Below, piece by piece: positions 1 through 9,689 of a stretch of 64,000 bases of DNA. The notes under the pieces were generated by a model. The model worked only from the letters and a program-made list of their open reading frames with translations, was not told the origin of the DNA and did no database searches. Source of the stretch: Parasedimentitalea psychrophila (GTDB lineage: Bacteria; Pseudomonadota; Alphaproteobacteria; Rhodobacterales; Rhodobacteraceae). The stretch is taken from contig NZ_CP127247.1 of the NCBI RefSeq assembly GCF_030285785.1, positions 4,239,501 to 4,303,500 on the forward strand, written 5' to 3'. The position numbers were made by a program, and so were the translations under genes. The stretch's first letter is position 1; the number at the start of each line of letters is the position of its first letter.

Positions 1-2415
1 CAGGACTTCTCGATGTCGCTGCCGCTGCTGGATGGGCAGGGCAACTTTGGCTCGATGGACGGCGATAACGCCGCGGCGATGCGCTATACCGAAGTGCGGA
101 TGGACAAGCCGGCTGCCTATTTACTGAGCGACATCGACAAAGATACTGTCGATTTTCAGGACAACTATGATGGCAAGGACCGGGAACCAACGGTTCTGCC
201 CGCCCGTTTCCCCAACATGCTGGTCAATGGTGCCGGTGGTATTGCTGTTGGCATGGCCACCAATATTCCGCCGCATAATCTGGGCGAAGTGATCAACGCC
301 ACCCTGGCGCTGATCGAGGATCCGGATCTGACCAGCGAACAGCTGATCGACTATGTTCCCGGCCCCGATTTCCCCACCGGTGGGGTGATGCTGGGCCGGA
401 CTGGCGCCCGCAAGGCCTATCTCGAAGGCCGTGGCTCGGTGATCATTCGTTCCAAAACCCGGGTCGAGGAGATCCGCCGCGATCGCTATGCGATCATTGT
501 CGACGAGATTCCCTATCAGGTGAACAAGGCGGCGATGATCGAAAAGATCGCCGAGCAGGTGCGCGACAAGAAAATCGAGGGCGTGGCCCACGTTCAGGAT
601 GAATCTGATCGCAACGGCGTCCGCGTGGTGATTGAGCTGAAACGGGATGCCACCGCCGAGGTGGTGATGAACCAACTGTTCCGGTTCACCCCCATGCAGA
701 CCTATTTTGGCTGCAACATGCTGGCGCTGAACGGTGGCCGGCCGGAAACCCTGACCCTGCGTCGGTTCCTGACTTCGTTCCTGGATTTCCGCGAAGATGT
801 GGTGGCACGACGCACTGCCTATCTGCTGCGCAAAGCCCGCGAACGCAGTCATATGCTGTGCGGTCTGGCCGTCGCCGTCACCAATATTGACGAGATTGTC
901 GCCACCATTCGGCAATCGGCAGATGCTGCTGAGGCGCGTGAAAAGCTAATGACCCGGCGTTGGCCGGCCCAGCCGATCTTGGAATATATCGCGCTGATCG
1001 ACGATCCGACCCATACCGCCAACGACGATGGCACCTACAACCTGTCCGAAGCCCAGGCCCGCGCCATTCTGGAACTGCGCCTGCAGCGCCTGACCCAGAT
1101 CGGGGTCAAGGAAGTCACCGACGAGCTGAGGGAACTGGCTGGCAAGATCAAGGAATACCTTGAGATTCTCGGCTCACGCGAACGCATCATGGGCATCATC
1201 TCGGATGAACTGACCGAGGTGCGCGACCAATTCGCGGTGCCGCGCCGCACCCAGATAGTCGATTGGTCCGGTGACATGGACGACGAGGATCTGATCGAAC
1301 GTGAGGACATGGTGGTGACCGTGACCTCAGGCGGTTACATCAAACGCACGCCGCTGGCTGATTTCCGCGCTCAGAAACGCGGCGGCAAGGGTGTGTCGGG
1401 CATGCAGACCAAGGAAGAGGATGTCATCACCACCCTCTTTGTGGCCAATACCCATACCCAGCTGCTGTTTTTCACCACCGATGGCATGGTCTACAAGCTG
1501 AAAACCTGGCGGCTGCCGCAGGGTGGCCGCACCGCCAAGGGTAAGGCGGTGGTCAATATCCTGCCGATCCCACCCGGCGTGTCGATCGCGGCCATCATGC
1601 CGGTAGACGTGCCCGAGGACGACTGGGCCAAGCTGCAGATCATCTTTGCCACCACTGCGGGTGATGTCCGGCGCAATGCGCTGTCGGATTTCGTCAACGT
1701 CAAACGCAACGGCAAGATCGCCATGGACCTGCCCGAGGGGGTTGAGATGGTCAATGCGCGGATCTGTTCCGAACACGACGATGTCATGCTGGTGACCAAT
1801 GCCGGCCGAGCCATCCGATTCTCGACCACCGATGTGCGGGTGTTCAAGGGTCGCAAATCCACTGGTGTGCGGGGCATCCGCCTGACCGACGACAACCGTG
1901 TGGTGTCGATGTCGGTGATCCGCCACTTTGAGGCGACATCAGACGAGCGGACCGCTTATTTGAAGATGCGCCGGGCGGTGGCCGGTCTGGCCGATGATGC
2001 CGAAGGTGCTGACGAAGACGCCAATGCCAATGCGACAATCGATCAACAGCGTTATGCGGAAATGTCGGCTGCCGAGAACCTGATCCTGACCATCACCACT
2101 GGCGGCTCGGGTAAACTGTCCTCCAGCCATGATTACCCGGTGCGCGGACGTGGCGGCATGGGGGTCGCGGCGATGGACAAGGCAATGCGCGGCGGTGAAC
2201 TGGTCGCCTCGTTCCCGGTGGAACTGGACAACCAGATCATGCTGGCAACATCAAAGGGCCAGTCGATCCGGGTTCCGGTCGACGGCATCTCGTTCCGCTC
2301 GCGCAGCGCCGGTGGCGTCAAAGTGTTCAACACTGGCAAAGGCGAAGAGGTGGTCTCGGTTGCCTGGATCGCAGAGCAGTCCAACGATGAAGACGAGGGC
2401 GGCACCGAGGAATAA
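1..2415 (+). CDS. gyrA: DNA gyrase subunit A, 3' part (5' end outside window)
   Basis: GyrA cuts and religates the gate DNA segment during negative supercoiling, as an A2B2 complex with GyrB. The open reading frame enters the window already in frame at base 1; its first residue aligns with about Gln94 of E. coli GyrA, so the quinolone-resistance positions 83 and 87 lie upstream. The catalytic Arg-Tyr pair (AAMRYTE) is at bases 82-87. The GyrA box that wraps DNA (QKRGGKG) is at 1372-1392, which separates gyrase from ParC. The C-terminal domain carries an acidic insertion (near 1990-2040) and an acidic tail. 804 codons plus stop are present. A strong hairpin terminator follows. Confidence 0.97.
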   Translation, partial: QDFSMSLPLLDGQGNFGSMDGDNAAAMRYTEVRMDKPAAYLLSDIDKDTVDFQDNYDGKDREPTVLPARFPNMLVNGAGGIAVGMATNIPPHNLGEVINATLALIEDPDLTSEQLIDYVPGPDFPTGGVMLGRTGARKAYLEGRGSVIIRSKTRVEEIRRDRYAIIVDEIPYQVNKAAMIEKIAEQVRDKKIEGVAHVQDESDRNGVRVVIELKRDATAEVVMNQLFRFTPMQTYFGCNMLALNGGRPETLTLRRFLTSFLDFREDVVARRTAYLLRKARERSHMLCGLAVAVTNIDEIVATIRQSADAAEAREKLMTRRWPAQPILEYIALIDDPTHTANDDGTYNLSEAQARAILELRLQRLTQIGVKEVTDELRELAGKIKEYLEILGSRERIMGIISDELTEVRDQFAVPRRTQIVDWSGDMDDEDLIEREDMVVTVTSGGYIKRTPLADFRAQKRGGKGVSGMQTKEEDVITTLFVANTHTQLLFFTTDGMVYKLKTWRLPQGGRTAKGKAVVNILPIPPGVSIAAIMPVDVPEDDWAKLQIIFATTAGDVRRNALSDFVNVKRNGKIAMDLPEGVEMVNARICSEHDDVMLVTNAGRAIRFSTTDVRVFKGRKSTGVRGIRLTDDNRVVSMSVIRHFEATSDERTAYLKMRRAVAGLADDAEGADEDANANATIDQQRYAEMSAAENLILTITTGGSGKLSSSHDYPVRGRGGMGVAAMDKAMRGGELVASFPVELDNQIMLATSKGQSIRVPVDGISFRSRSAGGVKVFNTGKGEEVVSVAWIAEQSNDEDEGGTEE

Positions 2416-2449
2416 CCTCTGCCGCCTCCGGGCCCTTAGCCAATCTATG

Positions 2450-2485
2450 AAAAAAGCGCCATCCAAGTTTGGGTGGCGCTTTTTT
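2450..2485. terminator. bidirectional rho-independent terminator after gyrA
   Basis: Arms 2450-2464 and 2471-2485 pair over 15 positions with one T-G wobble, flanked by an A run on the left and a T run on the right. It lies 35 bases after the gyrA stop and 68 bases from the convergent carboxypeptidase gene, so it can stop transcription from both sides. Confidence 0.9.
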
Positions 2486-2552
2486 CATGGGGCTTTGGGG
2501 TCGGGCCATCAGACCAATTGGCAACCGTTCCCTTTGAATGAAATCTTAGTTT

Positions 2553-4022
2553 TTACAGGCCGTAGATCTCACCAAACTTCGCTTCCAGATAATCAAGCAG
2601 CGGTTCATGGGTTGGCGCCATGCCAGCGGCCTCTGTGATGGTGTCGCGAGGCGAGCGCAATCCGCCATATTGCTGAAGGTTCTGCTTTAGCCAGTCGGTG
2701 GCACCGGAGGTGTCGCCCAGGGCCAGTTGCTGATCCAGATCCGGAACTGATGTGCGCAATGTCTGGTTCAGGCAGCCGGCATAGACATTGCCCAGGCTGT
2801 AGGTTGGGAAATAGCCAAACAGGCCAACCGACCAGTGAACGTCCTGCAGGCAACCATTTGACGGCCTGTCCACGCTGTAGCCAAAATCAGCTTCGAAACG
2901 GTCATTCCAGGCCGCCTCAAGATCGCCAACCTGCAGATCCCCCGACATCAAGGCCCGCTCCAGATCAAACCGTAGCATGACGTGGAGATTATACTGAATT
3001 TCATCCGATTCAGTGCGGATATATCCGTTATGCACCTTGTTGACCGCAGCATAGAACCCATCGGCATCGGCAATGCCAAAATCACCAAAAACCTCGGTCA
3101 TTTGGCCAAACAGCCAGCCGGTAAAGGCGCGGCTTCGGCCCAGCTGGTTTTCATAGATCCGGCTTTGGCTTTCATGCACCCCCATCGACACGCCACTGCC
3201 CAACGGTGTCAGCAAATAGGCGCTATCAATATTTTGCTCATAGCAGGCGTGGCCAACTTCGTGGATTGTTGAATAGATGCAGTTGAACGGATCCTCAGCA
3301 CTGGTGCGGGTGGTGATGCGAACATCCAATCCACTGCCCGAGCTAAACGGATGCACCGCCTTATCGACGCGGCCGTGATTCATGTCGTAGCCAAACGCCT
3401 TGGCCAGTTTGCGGGCCAGTTTCATCTGTTTCGGCTCGTCAAACACACCCTCCAGACCTTTGGGCGTCGGCCGCTCCAGCACCGCCGAACGCAGGTTGAC
3501 CAGACGCGGCCGCATGGCGTCAAAAATCGCGGATATCTGCGCACTGGTGGTGCCGTGCTCATAGTCTTCGATCATCGCGTCATAGAGGTCGCCACCATTG
3601 GCCAGTGCCGCGCCCTCCTCACGTTTTAGCGCGACAACCTCTTGCAGTACCGGGACAAATGCGGCGACATCTTCATCGGCGCGCGCCGCGGCCCATTTGC
3701 CCTGCGCTTGCGACGTCACCTGAGCCAGCATCTTGGCCAGGTCAGCCGGCACCTTTTGAGCCCGATCAAAACTACGCTGGATCTCTCTCAGCTGGGCGGC
3801 CCCGGCCGCGTCTGGCGCCTCGGCCATATCAAGCCATTCCGCCACTTTAGGGTCCATGCGACGGGCGTGCAAAACGGCCTCTATGGCCGCCATTTCCTCG
3901 CCTCGTTGCGGCGCAGCACCGCGCGGCATCATGGTTTCCTGATCCCACCCCAACCGACCAGCAACCTGACCAAGTGCCTGCGTGTCGCGCTGGAAACTCA
4001 TCAGCTTGTCAAATGCGCTCAT
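2553..4022 (-). CDS. carboxypeptidase M32 (Taq family metallopeptidase)
   Basis: A 489-residue cytoplasmic zinc carboxypeptidase of family M32, which removes C-terminal residues from peptides. The HEXXH zinc motif is HEVGH at residues 254-258, followed about 30 residues later by the family's conserved GVHESQSR helix supplying the third ligand. Length fits the family (about 490-500). ATG start at 4022. The gene begins 2 bases after the ctaA stop on the same strand, so the two are probably cotranscribed, although no functional link between heme a synthesis and peptide turnover is known. Confidence 0.93.
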   Translation of the reverse strand: MSAFDKLMSFQRDTQALGQVAGRLGWDQETMMPRGAAPQRGEEMAAIEAVLHARRMDPKVAEWLDMAEAPDAAGAAQLREIQRSFDRAQKVPADLAKMLAQVTSQAQGKWAAARADEDVAAFVPVLQEVVALKREEGAALANGGDLYDAMIEDYEHGTTSAQISAIFDAMRPRLVNLRSAVLERPTPKGLEGVFDEPKQMKLARKLAKAFGYDMNHGRVDKAVHPFSSGSGLDVRITTRTSAEDPFNCIYSTIHEVGHACYEQNIDSAYLLTPLGSGVSMGVHESQSRIYENQLGRSRAFTGWLFGQMTEVFGDFGIADADGFYAAVNKVHNGYIRTESDEIQYNLHVMLRFDLERALMSGDLQVGDLEAAWNDRFEADFGYSVDRPSNGCLQDVHWSVGLFGYFPTYSLGNVYAGCLNQTLRTSVPDLDQQLALGDTSGATDWLKQNLQQYGGLRSPRDTITEAAGMAPTHEPLLDYLEAKFGEIYGL

Positions 4023-4024
4023 AT

Positions 4025-5170
4025 TTATATGTCCTTGATTGAAGTGGTGATGGGATAGGCTGACAGAAACCGGGCGCGCAGGATGGAGACCCAGACCGCC
4101 ACCGCCATCAACTGGTGCAAAATCGCCGCCTGCCAGGGCGCCCCGTAGAGAACGGTAATAACCCCCAGAGCAATTTGTAACAACATTACTGCAAATACTG
4201 CATGAAAGGCGTTTTGCGTAATTGGATGGGCGCTACGCCGCCCCTTCAGCCAAGCCACCACCGTGAAAATGGCCAAAATATAGCCGCTGACACGGTGAAT
4301 AAACTGAACCAGACCAGGGCTTTCAAAGAAGTTTCGCCACATGGGTTCAAGCATCAGCGCGTTTTGCGGAAATACCTGTCCTCCCATCAGCGGCCAGTCA
4401 GTGTAAGATCGGCCAGCATCGATGCCAGCAACCAAAGCACCCAGTAGAATTTGCAAAAATGCAAAGTGCATCAGGCCAGTGGATAGCCCGAACAGCTTGG
4501 CTTCCTTGGTGCGGCGGACCTGCATCAAGACCCGATCTTGGCGCGAAATCATCAGCACATACCAGGCAATGACCCCGAGGATGACAAAGGCCAGCCCCAG
4601 ATGAATGGCCAACCGGTACGAGGCAACCGAGACCATGCCCTCACCCTGCGTGACACCGGACGCAACCATCCACCAGCCGATACCGCCCTGCAACCCGCCC
4701 AGCAGCCCCGGCAGAGCCAGCCTGCCGGTCCAGCCAACAGGAATTTGACGGGTCAGCAGAAAGCCAAAGAACCCAAGCGCCCAGATCAATCCCATCACCC
4801 GGCCCAGCTGTCGGTGGCTCCATTCCCACCAGTAGATCGCCTTGAAATCCTCCAGCTGCATCCATTGGTTCTCAATGCGCCACTGATCAATCTGCTGGTA
4901 TTTGTCGAACTCTGCCTGCCAGTCCGCTTCGCTTAACGGAGGCATCGCGCCGGTGACCGGTTTCCATTCGGTAATGGACAGGCCGCTGTCGGTCAGCCGG
5001 GTCAGTCCGCCAACCACAATCATCGCCACCACCAGCGCAAACAGCACCATCAACCAGGCCCGGATGGCGCCTCGGGCGCCACTGCGATCGCGGTCTATCA
5101 GTCCGGGCTGAGCCACGGGGGCCTTGGACCGCTCACCCTCGACCTCTTCAAAAATGTTACGCTTGCTCAT
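4025..5170 (-). CDS. ctaA: heme a synthase (CtaA/COX15)
   Basis: Inner-membrane enzyme that oxidises the C8 methyl of heme o to give heme a for aa3-type cytochrome oxidase. 381 residues with about eight hydrophobic segments in the two-fold repeated arrangement of the family. The four expected heme-ligand histidines are visible in HRQLGR, HLGLAFV, FIHRVSG and ILHQLM. I chose the ATG at 5170 rather than a TTG five codons upstream because GAGG lies just before it. Upstream neighbour is trmJ, 60 bases away on the same strand. Its presence implies the cell makes heme a and an A-type oxidase. Confidence 0.95.
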   Translation of the reverse strand: MSKRNIFEEVEGERSKAPVAQPGLIDRDRSGARGAIRAWLMVLFALVVAMIVVGGLTRLTDSGLSITEWKPVTGAMPPLSEADWQAEFDKYQQIDQWRIENQWMQLEDFKAIYWWEWSHRQLGRVMGLIWALGFFGFLLTRQIPVGWTGRLALPGLLGGLQGGIGWWMVASGVTQGEGMVSVASYRLAIHLGLAFVILGVIAWYVLMISRQDRVLMQVRRTKEAKLFGLSTGLMHFAFLQILLGALVAGIDAGRSYTDWPLMGGQVFPQNALMLEPMWRNFFESPGLVQFIHRVSGYILAIFTVVAWLKGRRSAHPITQNAFHAVFAVMLLQIALGVITVLYGAPWQAAILHQLMAVAVWVSILRARFLSAYPITTSIKDI

Positions 5171-5229
5171 GCCTGCCTCACTCAATTCGCCGCCACGCTA
5201 GCCCCCGGCCCCACAGAGGTCCAGCGGGC

Positions 5230-5979
5230 TTATTCATCACCGCGTTGTTTCCAGCGCACCATCTGCCTCATGATCCCGTGCAGCATCTGCACATCAGTAT
5301 TGGTCAGCGCCATGCGGCTCCATAAATTACGCAGATTGAGCTTCATGCTGGATGCTTTATCTTCTGGATAGAAGAACCCGGCATCGCCCAAACGCTGCTC
5401 GTAATGGTCAGACAGTTTTTCGATCTCGATACCGGTTGCCCAGTCCGCCTTGCCCATCTCGACCACCTGGTGCTCAATCTTGCCCACTTGCCGTTGCCAT
5501 TCATAGGCGGTCAGCAGCACACATTGGCCCAGGTTCAACGACCCATAAGCCGGGTTTACCGGCACCGAAATAATGGCGTTGGCCTTGGCCACATCCTCAT
5601 TCTCCAGCCCGGCCCGTTCGGGCCCGAACATCACCGCAACCTTTTCACCTGCGGCTATTTTCTCGGCCGCAAGCCTCATCGCCGCTTCGGGGCTGAACAC
5701 CGGCTTTGTCAGGTCCCGTTGACGGGCAGTGGTGGCAAACACAAAGGAACAATCGGCCAATGCAGCCGGCACATCCGGGCTAAGCTGCGCTTCGTCCAGC
5801 AAACGCCCAGCCCCCGAGGCCATGGCAACCGCCTTGGCACTGGGCCAGCCATCACGGGGCGCCACAATGCGCATCCGGTCGAGACCGAAATTCCACATAG
5901 CGCGGGCCGCAGCCCCAATATTCTCGCCCATTTGTGGGCGGACCAAAACAAAAGCGGGCTGTGAGGTCTGGCTCGGCAT
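5230..5979 (-). CDS. trmJ: tRNA (cytidine/uridine-2'-O)-methyltransferase, TrmJ family
   Basis: SPOUT-class methyltransferase that 2'-O-methylates the wobble-adjacent nucleotide 32 of several tRNAs with S-adenosylmethionine. 249 residues. The knot motifs are visible: FVLVRPQMGENIGAAAR near the start, FGPERAGL in the middle and NPAYGSLNLGQ forming the cofactor site. A longer frame extends to 6057, but the ATG at 5979 is preceded by AGAGAGAG and begins right before the conserved core, so it is preferred. Alternative name: TrmH family RNA methyltransferase. Confidence 0.92.
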   Translation of the reverse strand: MPSQTSQPAFVLVRPQMGENIGAAARAMWNFGLDRMRIVAPRDGWPSAKAVAMASGAGRLLDEAQLSPDVPAALADCSFVFATTARQRDLTKPVFSPEAAMRLAAEKIAAGEKVAVMFGPERAGLENEDVAKANAIISVPVNPAYGSLNLGQCVLLTAYEWQRQVGKIEHQVVEMGKADWATGIEIEKLSDHYEQRLGDAGFFYPEDKASSMKLNLRNLWSRMALTNTDVQMLHGIMRQMVRWKQRGDE

Positions 5980-6140
5980 GTCACTCTCTCTGAAAACTCG
6001 CCCCGATCTAATCTGCAATCGTCGCCAGAGCAAGATCTGGCATTTTGGCGACATCACGAATACTCTGTCCGCACCCTATAAACCTTGCACCTACCTCTTT
6101 ATACGCTAAACAGCCGCAGGATATAATAAGGACCGCACCC

Positions 6141-6761
6141 ATGGACAGCCCAGAGAAACCGCAGATCTACCTGATCACACCGCCAAGTTTCGAGCTGGGC
6201 CAGTTCCCCGATCAACTGGCCAGAGTGCTGGATGCCACCGAGGTTGCCTGCCTGCGTCTGGATATGGCCAGCCGCGATGAGGCCAGCTTAAGCCGGGCAG
6301 CTGACGCCCTGCGAGAAGTGACACATGCGCGCGACGTCGCCATTGTGATTTCGGATCACCAGATTCTGGCCGAGCGTCTTGGTCTGGACGGTGTGCATTT
6401 GACTGACTCGGCACGGTCCGTTCGCACCACCCGCAAGGCAATGGGGGCAGACGCCATTGTCGGCAGCTTTTGCGGCGCCTCCAATCATGACGGTATCTCT
6501 GCCGCCGAGGCCGGCGCGGATTATGTCAGCTTTGGTCCGATTGGTACCTCGGGGCTTGGCGACGGCGCCATTGCCGATCTGGAAATCTTCAAGTGGTGGT
6601 CCGAAATGATCGAAGTTCCGATGGTCGCCGAAGGCGGGTTGACCGAAGAACTGGTCCGAACCGTTTCGCCCTATACCGACTTTTTCGGCATCGGTGATGA
6701 GATCTGGCGCGACGATAATCCGGTGGCGGCGCTGCAACGTCTCACCGCAGCGATGAGCTGA
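6141..6761 (+). CDS. thiamine phosphate synthase-like protein (ThiE family paralogue)
   Basis: TIM-barrel protein of 206 residues related to ThiE, which couples the pyrimidine and thiazole halves of thiamine. The barrel signatures are present (GVHL, GADYVSFGPIG, VAEGGL), but the phosphate-binding stretch reads GPIGTSGLGDG instead of the usual threonine-rich GP-x-x-x-T-x-T-K loop, so thiamine synthesis activity is uncertain. No other thi gene is nearby. The ATG at 6141 is preferred over an upstream start because an AAGGA precedes it. It converges on the HupE-like gene with 5 bases between the stops. Confidence 0.75.
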   Translation: MDSPEKPQIYLITPPSFELGQFPDQLARVLDATEVACLRLDMASRDEASLSRAADALREVTHARDVAIVISDHQILAERLGLDGVHLTDSARSVRTTRKAMGADAIVGSFCGASNHDGISAAEAGADYVSFGPIGTSGLGDGAIADLEIFKWWSEMIEVPMVAEGGLTEELVRTVSPYTDFFGIGDEIWRDDNPVAALQRLTAAMS

Positions 6762-6766
6762 ACTGA

Positions 6767-7918
6767 TTAAAGAAACACCCGTTCGACAAACCAATAGGCT
6801 CCGATCGCTGCAATGGTGATCGAAGCCGGAATGGCCACCCGGCCGCGATATTTCGGGTGTGAGCGAAACCAAAAACTGACAGTGGCAAAGGCAATTGCGA
6901 TCACCGCCAGTTGCCCCAGTTCGACACCGACATTAAAGCCGATCAATGCGGCCACAAACTGATCGCGCGGCAGTCCAATGTCGCCCAGCACCGATGCAAA
7001 CCCAAGCCCGTGCAGCAAACCAAAGCCAAATATCACCAAGGGTCTCCAGACGGTCAGGCGCCGGAGAAAGATATTTTCCACCGCCACATAGACAATTGAT
7101 GCCGCAATCAACGGCTCGACGATCCCAGGCGAAACCTGCACCCACCCCAGCGCGCCCAGTGCCAGGGTAATGGTATGGGCAACCGTAAAGGCACTGATCT
7201 GCCACAGCAAAGGCCGCAGTCGGGCGCTCAGAAAAAACAACCCCAACACAAATAGAATGTGGTCCAACCCTTTTGGCAGGATATGTTCAAAGCCGACCGG
7301 CAAATAATCGACAAAGGTTTCTTGTGCCGTCAGCGCCGCGCCGCCCCCCAAGGAAATCGCCGGAGTGGTTTCCCCGCCCTGTAAATACCCTGTGTAAGGT
7401 TGCTCTACTCCGTTCTGTCTCAGCACCACCCCGCCTGACCCCTCTGGCCAAAACATGGTCAGGCTGCGTGCATTGGCTGGAACCACCCCAGTCAGCATCA
7501 GATAAGAGGCTCGCGGCAGCTCAACATTCCCCACCTCGGGGATTATCACCGCAGACAGGCTGAGATGAAGCGGCCCGCCGGCTGTCAGCCGGACTGTCTC
7601 CAGCCACTCCTCGGCGAACTGGCGCACCATAGGCTCCAGCTCGGCCTGATCCAGCCCCCGAAGACTGTCGTAATCCTTTGACTGGTCGGCCTCGTTGGTG
7701 TCTTCCATTCCGTCCAGATTGATACCGGCAACAAAGGCCTCGATGTTCAGCCGCAAATCAAAGCTGATCTGGCCGTCCTCCACCCGAAAATCGGCAATGG
7801 TCGGGGTCACCTCATGCGCCTGTCCACCGGAGACCAGTGTGACCACAGCAAGGGTTGACAAAATCAGCATTCCAGCCAGCCTGTTCCCCAGTTTCCAAAA
7901 GGTATTGCGAATGCTCAT
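6767..7918 (-). CDS. HupE/UreJ-family membrane protein with N-terminal periplasmic domain
   Basis: 383 residues: an N-terminal signal segment, a soluble region of about 170 residues, then a C-terminal block of about six membrane helices containing the family signatures (GLDHILFVLGLF, VAHTITLALG, and GFGLLHGLGFA). Family members are linked to nickel, cobalt or copper uptake; substrate here is inferred only. The ATG at 7918 lies inside the start region of the divergent DUF4198 gene, the two frames overlapping by 8 bases. An in-frame ATG at 7870 would leave a signal peptide without its basic end, so it is less likely. Confidence 0.82.
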   Translation of the reverse strand: MSIRNTFWKLGNRLAGMLILSTLAVVTLVSGGQAHEVTPTIADFRVEDGQISFDLRLNIEAFVAGINLDGMEDTNEADQSKDYDSLRGLDQAELEPMVRQFAEEWLETVRLTAGGPLHLSLSAVIIPEVGNVELPRASYLMLTGVVPANARSLTMFWPEGSGGVVLRQNGVEQPYTGYLQGGETTPAISLGGGAALTAQETFVDYLPVGFEHILPKGLDHILFVLGLFFLSARLRPLLWQISAFTVAHTITLALGALGWVQVSPGIVEPLIAASIVYVAVENIFLRRLTVWRPLVIFGFGLLHGLGFASVLGDIGLPRDQFVAALIGFNVGVELGQLAVIAIAFATVSFWFRSHPKYRGRVAIPASITIAAIGAYWFVERVFL

Positions 7919-8720
7919 CTGCCTGTTCCGCCATTTTCGTATTGGTCTTGTTGGCCTGATCCTGTCCACCCTGCCTGCTCTTTCACACGAGTTTTGGATC
8001 GAACCGCAGAAATATCAAGTGGAATCAGGGGCGCCGGTGCTTGCCGACCTGCGCAACGGACAGAATTTCAGCGGTGCCAACCAGGTATTCTTTGCCCGCC
8101 GTACCCGGCGCTTTGAGTTCACCCAAAGCGGCCAGACCACAGCCTATCAAGGCCGCATGGGCGATCTTCCGGCGTTTCAGCTGGACCAGGCTGATCCGGG
8201 TCTGCTGATCATCACTCATGAAACAGCGCCGCAGACAATAACTTATGAAACCTGGGAAAAATTTCAGACCTTTGCCGATCACAAGGGGTTTGCCGACATA
8301 TCGCAGCGACATCAGGCCCGGGGCCTGCCTGAACAAGGGTTTGCCGAGACCTACACGCGCCATGCCAAGTCCCTGATCGCTGTCGGCGATGGCATCGGTT
8401 CTGATAAGCTTCTGGGCATGGAGGCCGAATTTGTCGCCCTCGCCAATCCCTATACCGATGATCTGTCCCTGGGCCTGCCGGTCCGGGTCTACTATCTTGG
8501 CACCCCCCGCGCAAACGCGCAGATTGAGATATTTGAGCGCGGGCCAGACGATGTGGTCCTGGTCTCGTTGCAACGCGCGGATGCCCAGGGTGTTGTGCTC
8601 ATCCCGGTGAAACCGGGCCACACGTACCTGTTGGACGCGGTTGTGTTGCGGCCATCGCGCCAATCCGCAGGCCCGGTCTGGGAGACTCTCTGGGCGGCCC
8701 TGACATTTACCACCCCCTAA
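7911..8720 (+). CDS. DUF4198-like exported protein, probable metal-handling partner
   Basis: 269-residue protein with an N-terminal signal peptide ending near ALSHEFW, followed by a beta-rich region resembling DUF4198 / NikM-type proteins that accompany metal transporters. His and Glu at the mature N terminus (HEFWIEP) are characteristic of this group and could bind metal. AAAAGG lies 9-14 bases before the ATG at 7911. The gene is divergent from, and overlaps the start codon of, the HupE-like gene, supporting a shared role. The substrate is not readable from sequence. Confidence 0.72.
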   Translation: MLICLFRHFRIGLVGLILSTLPALSHEFWIEPQKYQVESGAPVLADLRNGQNFSGANQVFFARRTRRFEFTQSGQTTAYQGRMGDLPAFQLDQADPGLLIITHETAPQTITYETWEKFQTFADHKGFADISQRHQARGLPEQGFAETYTRHAKSLIAVGDGIGSDKLLGMEAEFVALANPYTDDLSLGLPVRVYYLGTPRANAQIEIFERGPDDVVLVSLQRADAQGVVLIPVKPGHTYLLDAVVLRPSRQSAGPVWETLWAALTFTTP

Positions 8721-8768
8721 TGCGGGTTGCGGCTTGCGACAGGGGGTAAAAATAGGCAGAACACCGGC

Positions 8769-9689
8769 ATGACACAGACCAACACACAGACCAACATCCA
8801 ACCCAGCCCAGATATTCTTTGTATTGGCTCTGTCCTGTGGGACATCATCGGCCGCTCGCCGATGGAAATGCGGCGTGGATCAGATATGCCGGGACGCATC
8901 ACCCGACTGCCCGGAGGCGTGGCGATGAACATTGCCATGACACTGGCGCGTTTTGGTCTCAAACCGGCGCTGCTCAGCGCCATAGGCCGCGACGATGAAG
9001 GCAACGAGCTGATAGCCGCCTGCACCCGACTTGGGCTTATCACCGACCATATCTACCGCTCTGATGACTTACCCACCGACCGCTACATGGCAGTTGAAGG
9101 CGCCAATGGGCTAATCGCCGCCATCGCCGACGCCCACTCGCTTGAGGCCGCCGGAGACAAAATTCTGAAGCCATTGCAGGATGGCAGCCTTGGCTCGGCA
9201 ACAGACCCCTATGCGGGCCCGGTGGCGCTGGACGGCAATCTGACCCTGTCGCTGCTGGACGACATTGCCAATGATCCCGCCTTCGCAGCGGCAGATCTGC
9301 GCGTCGCCCCGGCCTCACCGGGCAAGGCCGAACGTCTGCGCCCCTTCCTGACCCGCAACCGGGGCACTCTTTACGTCAACCTCGAAGAGGCCGGGCTGCT
9401 CTGTCAGGCTGAATTCACCAACAGCGAAACGGCGGCTTTGGCCATGCTGGAGCGGGGCGCCTGCCGCGTTCTGGTCACCGACGGCGGCCGCTCAGCAACC
9501 GAGGCTGGCCCCCACTCACTCGTCACTCTGGTCCCACCCCGCGTCACCGTTGCGCGCGTCACCGGGGCCGGAGATACCTTTATGGCCGCACATATCGCCG
9601 CAGAAACCCGCGGCGACACTGGCGAATTGGCTCTGGCCTCCGCGCTCAAGGCTGCAGCCACCTATGTTTCAGGAGAACCCCCACTGTGA
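8769..9689 (+). CDS. psuK: pseudouridine kinase, PfkB family
   Basis: 306-residue sugar kinase of the PfkB/ribokinase fold. The glycine-rich substrate motif is GGVAMNIAMTLARFG and the ATP/anion-hole motif is GAGDTFMAAH near the C terminus, with the catalytic Asp. The pseudouridine assignment comes from context: its TGA overlaps the GTG start of psuG by 4 bases, and psuK plus psuG together degrade pseudouridine to uracil and ribose-5-phosphate. The ATG at 8769 is chosen over a TTG 14 codons upstream. No dedicated nucleoside transporter is adjacent. Confidence 0.87.
   Translation: MTQTNTQTNIQPSPDILCIGSVLWDIIGRSPMEMRRGSDMPGRITRLPGGVAMNIAMTLARFGLKPALLSAIGRDDEGNELIAACTRLGLITDHIYRSDDLPTDRYMAVEGANGLIAAIADAHSLEAAGDKILKPLQDGSLGSATDPYAGPVALDGNLTLSLLDDIANDPAFAAADLRVAPASPGKAERLRPFLTRNRGTLYVNLEEAGLLCQAEFTNSETAALAMLERGACRVLVTDGGRSATEAGPHSLVTLVPPRVTVARVTGAGDTFMAAHIAAETRGDTGELALASALKAAATYVSGEPPL

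Noticed and set aside
1327-1926. 199-codon open frame on the minus strand inside gyrA
   Set aside because: Antisense shadow of a GC-rich conserved gene; gyrA is certain on the plus strand.
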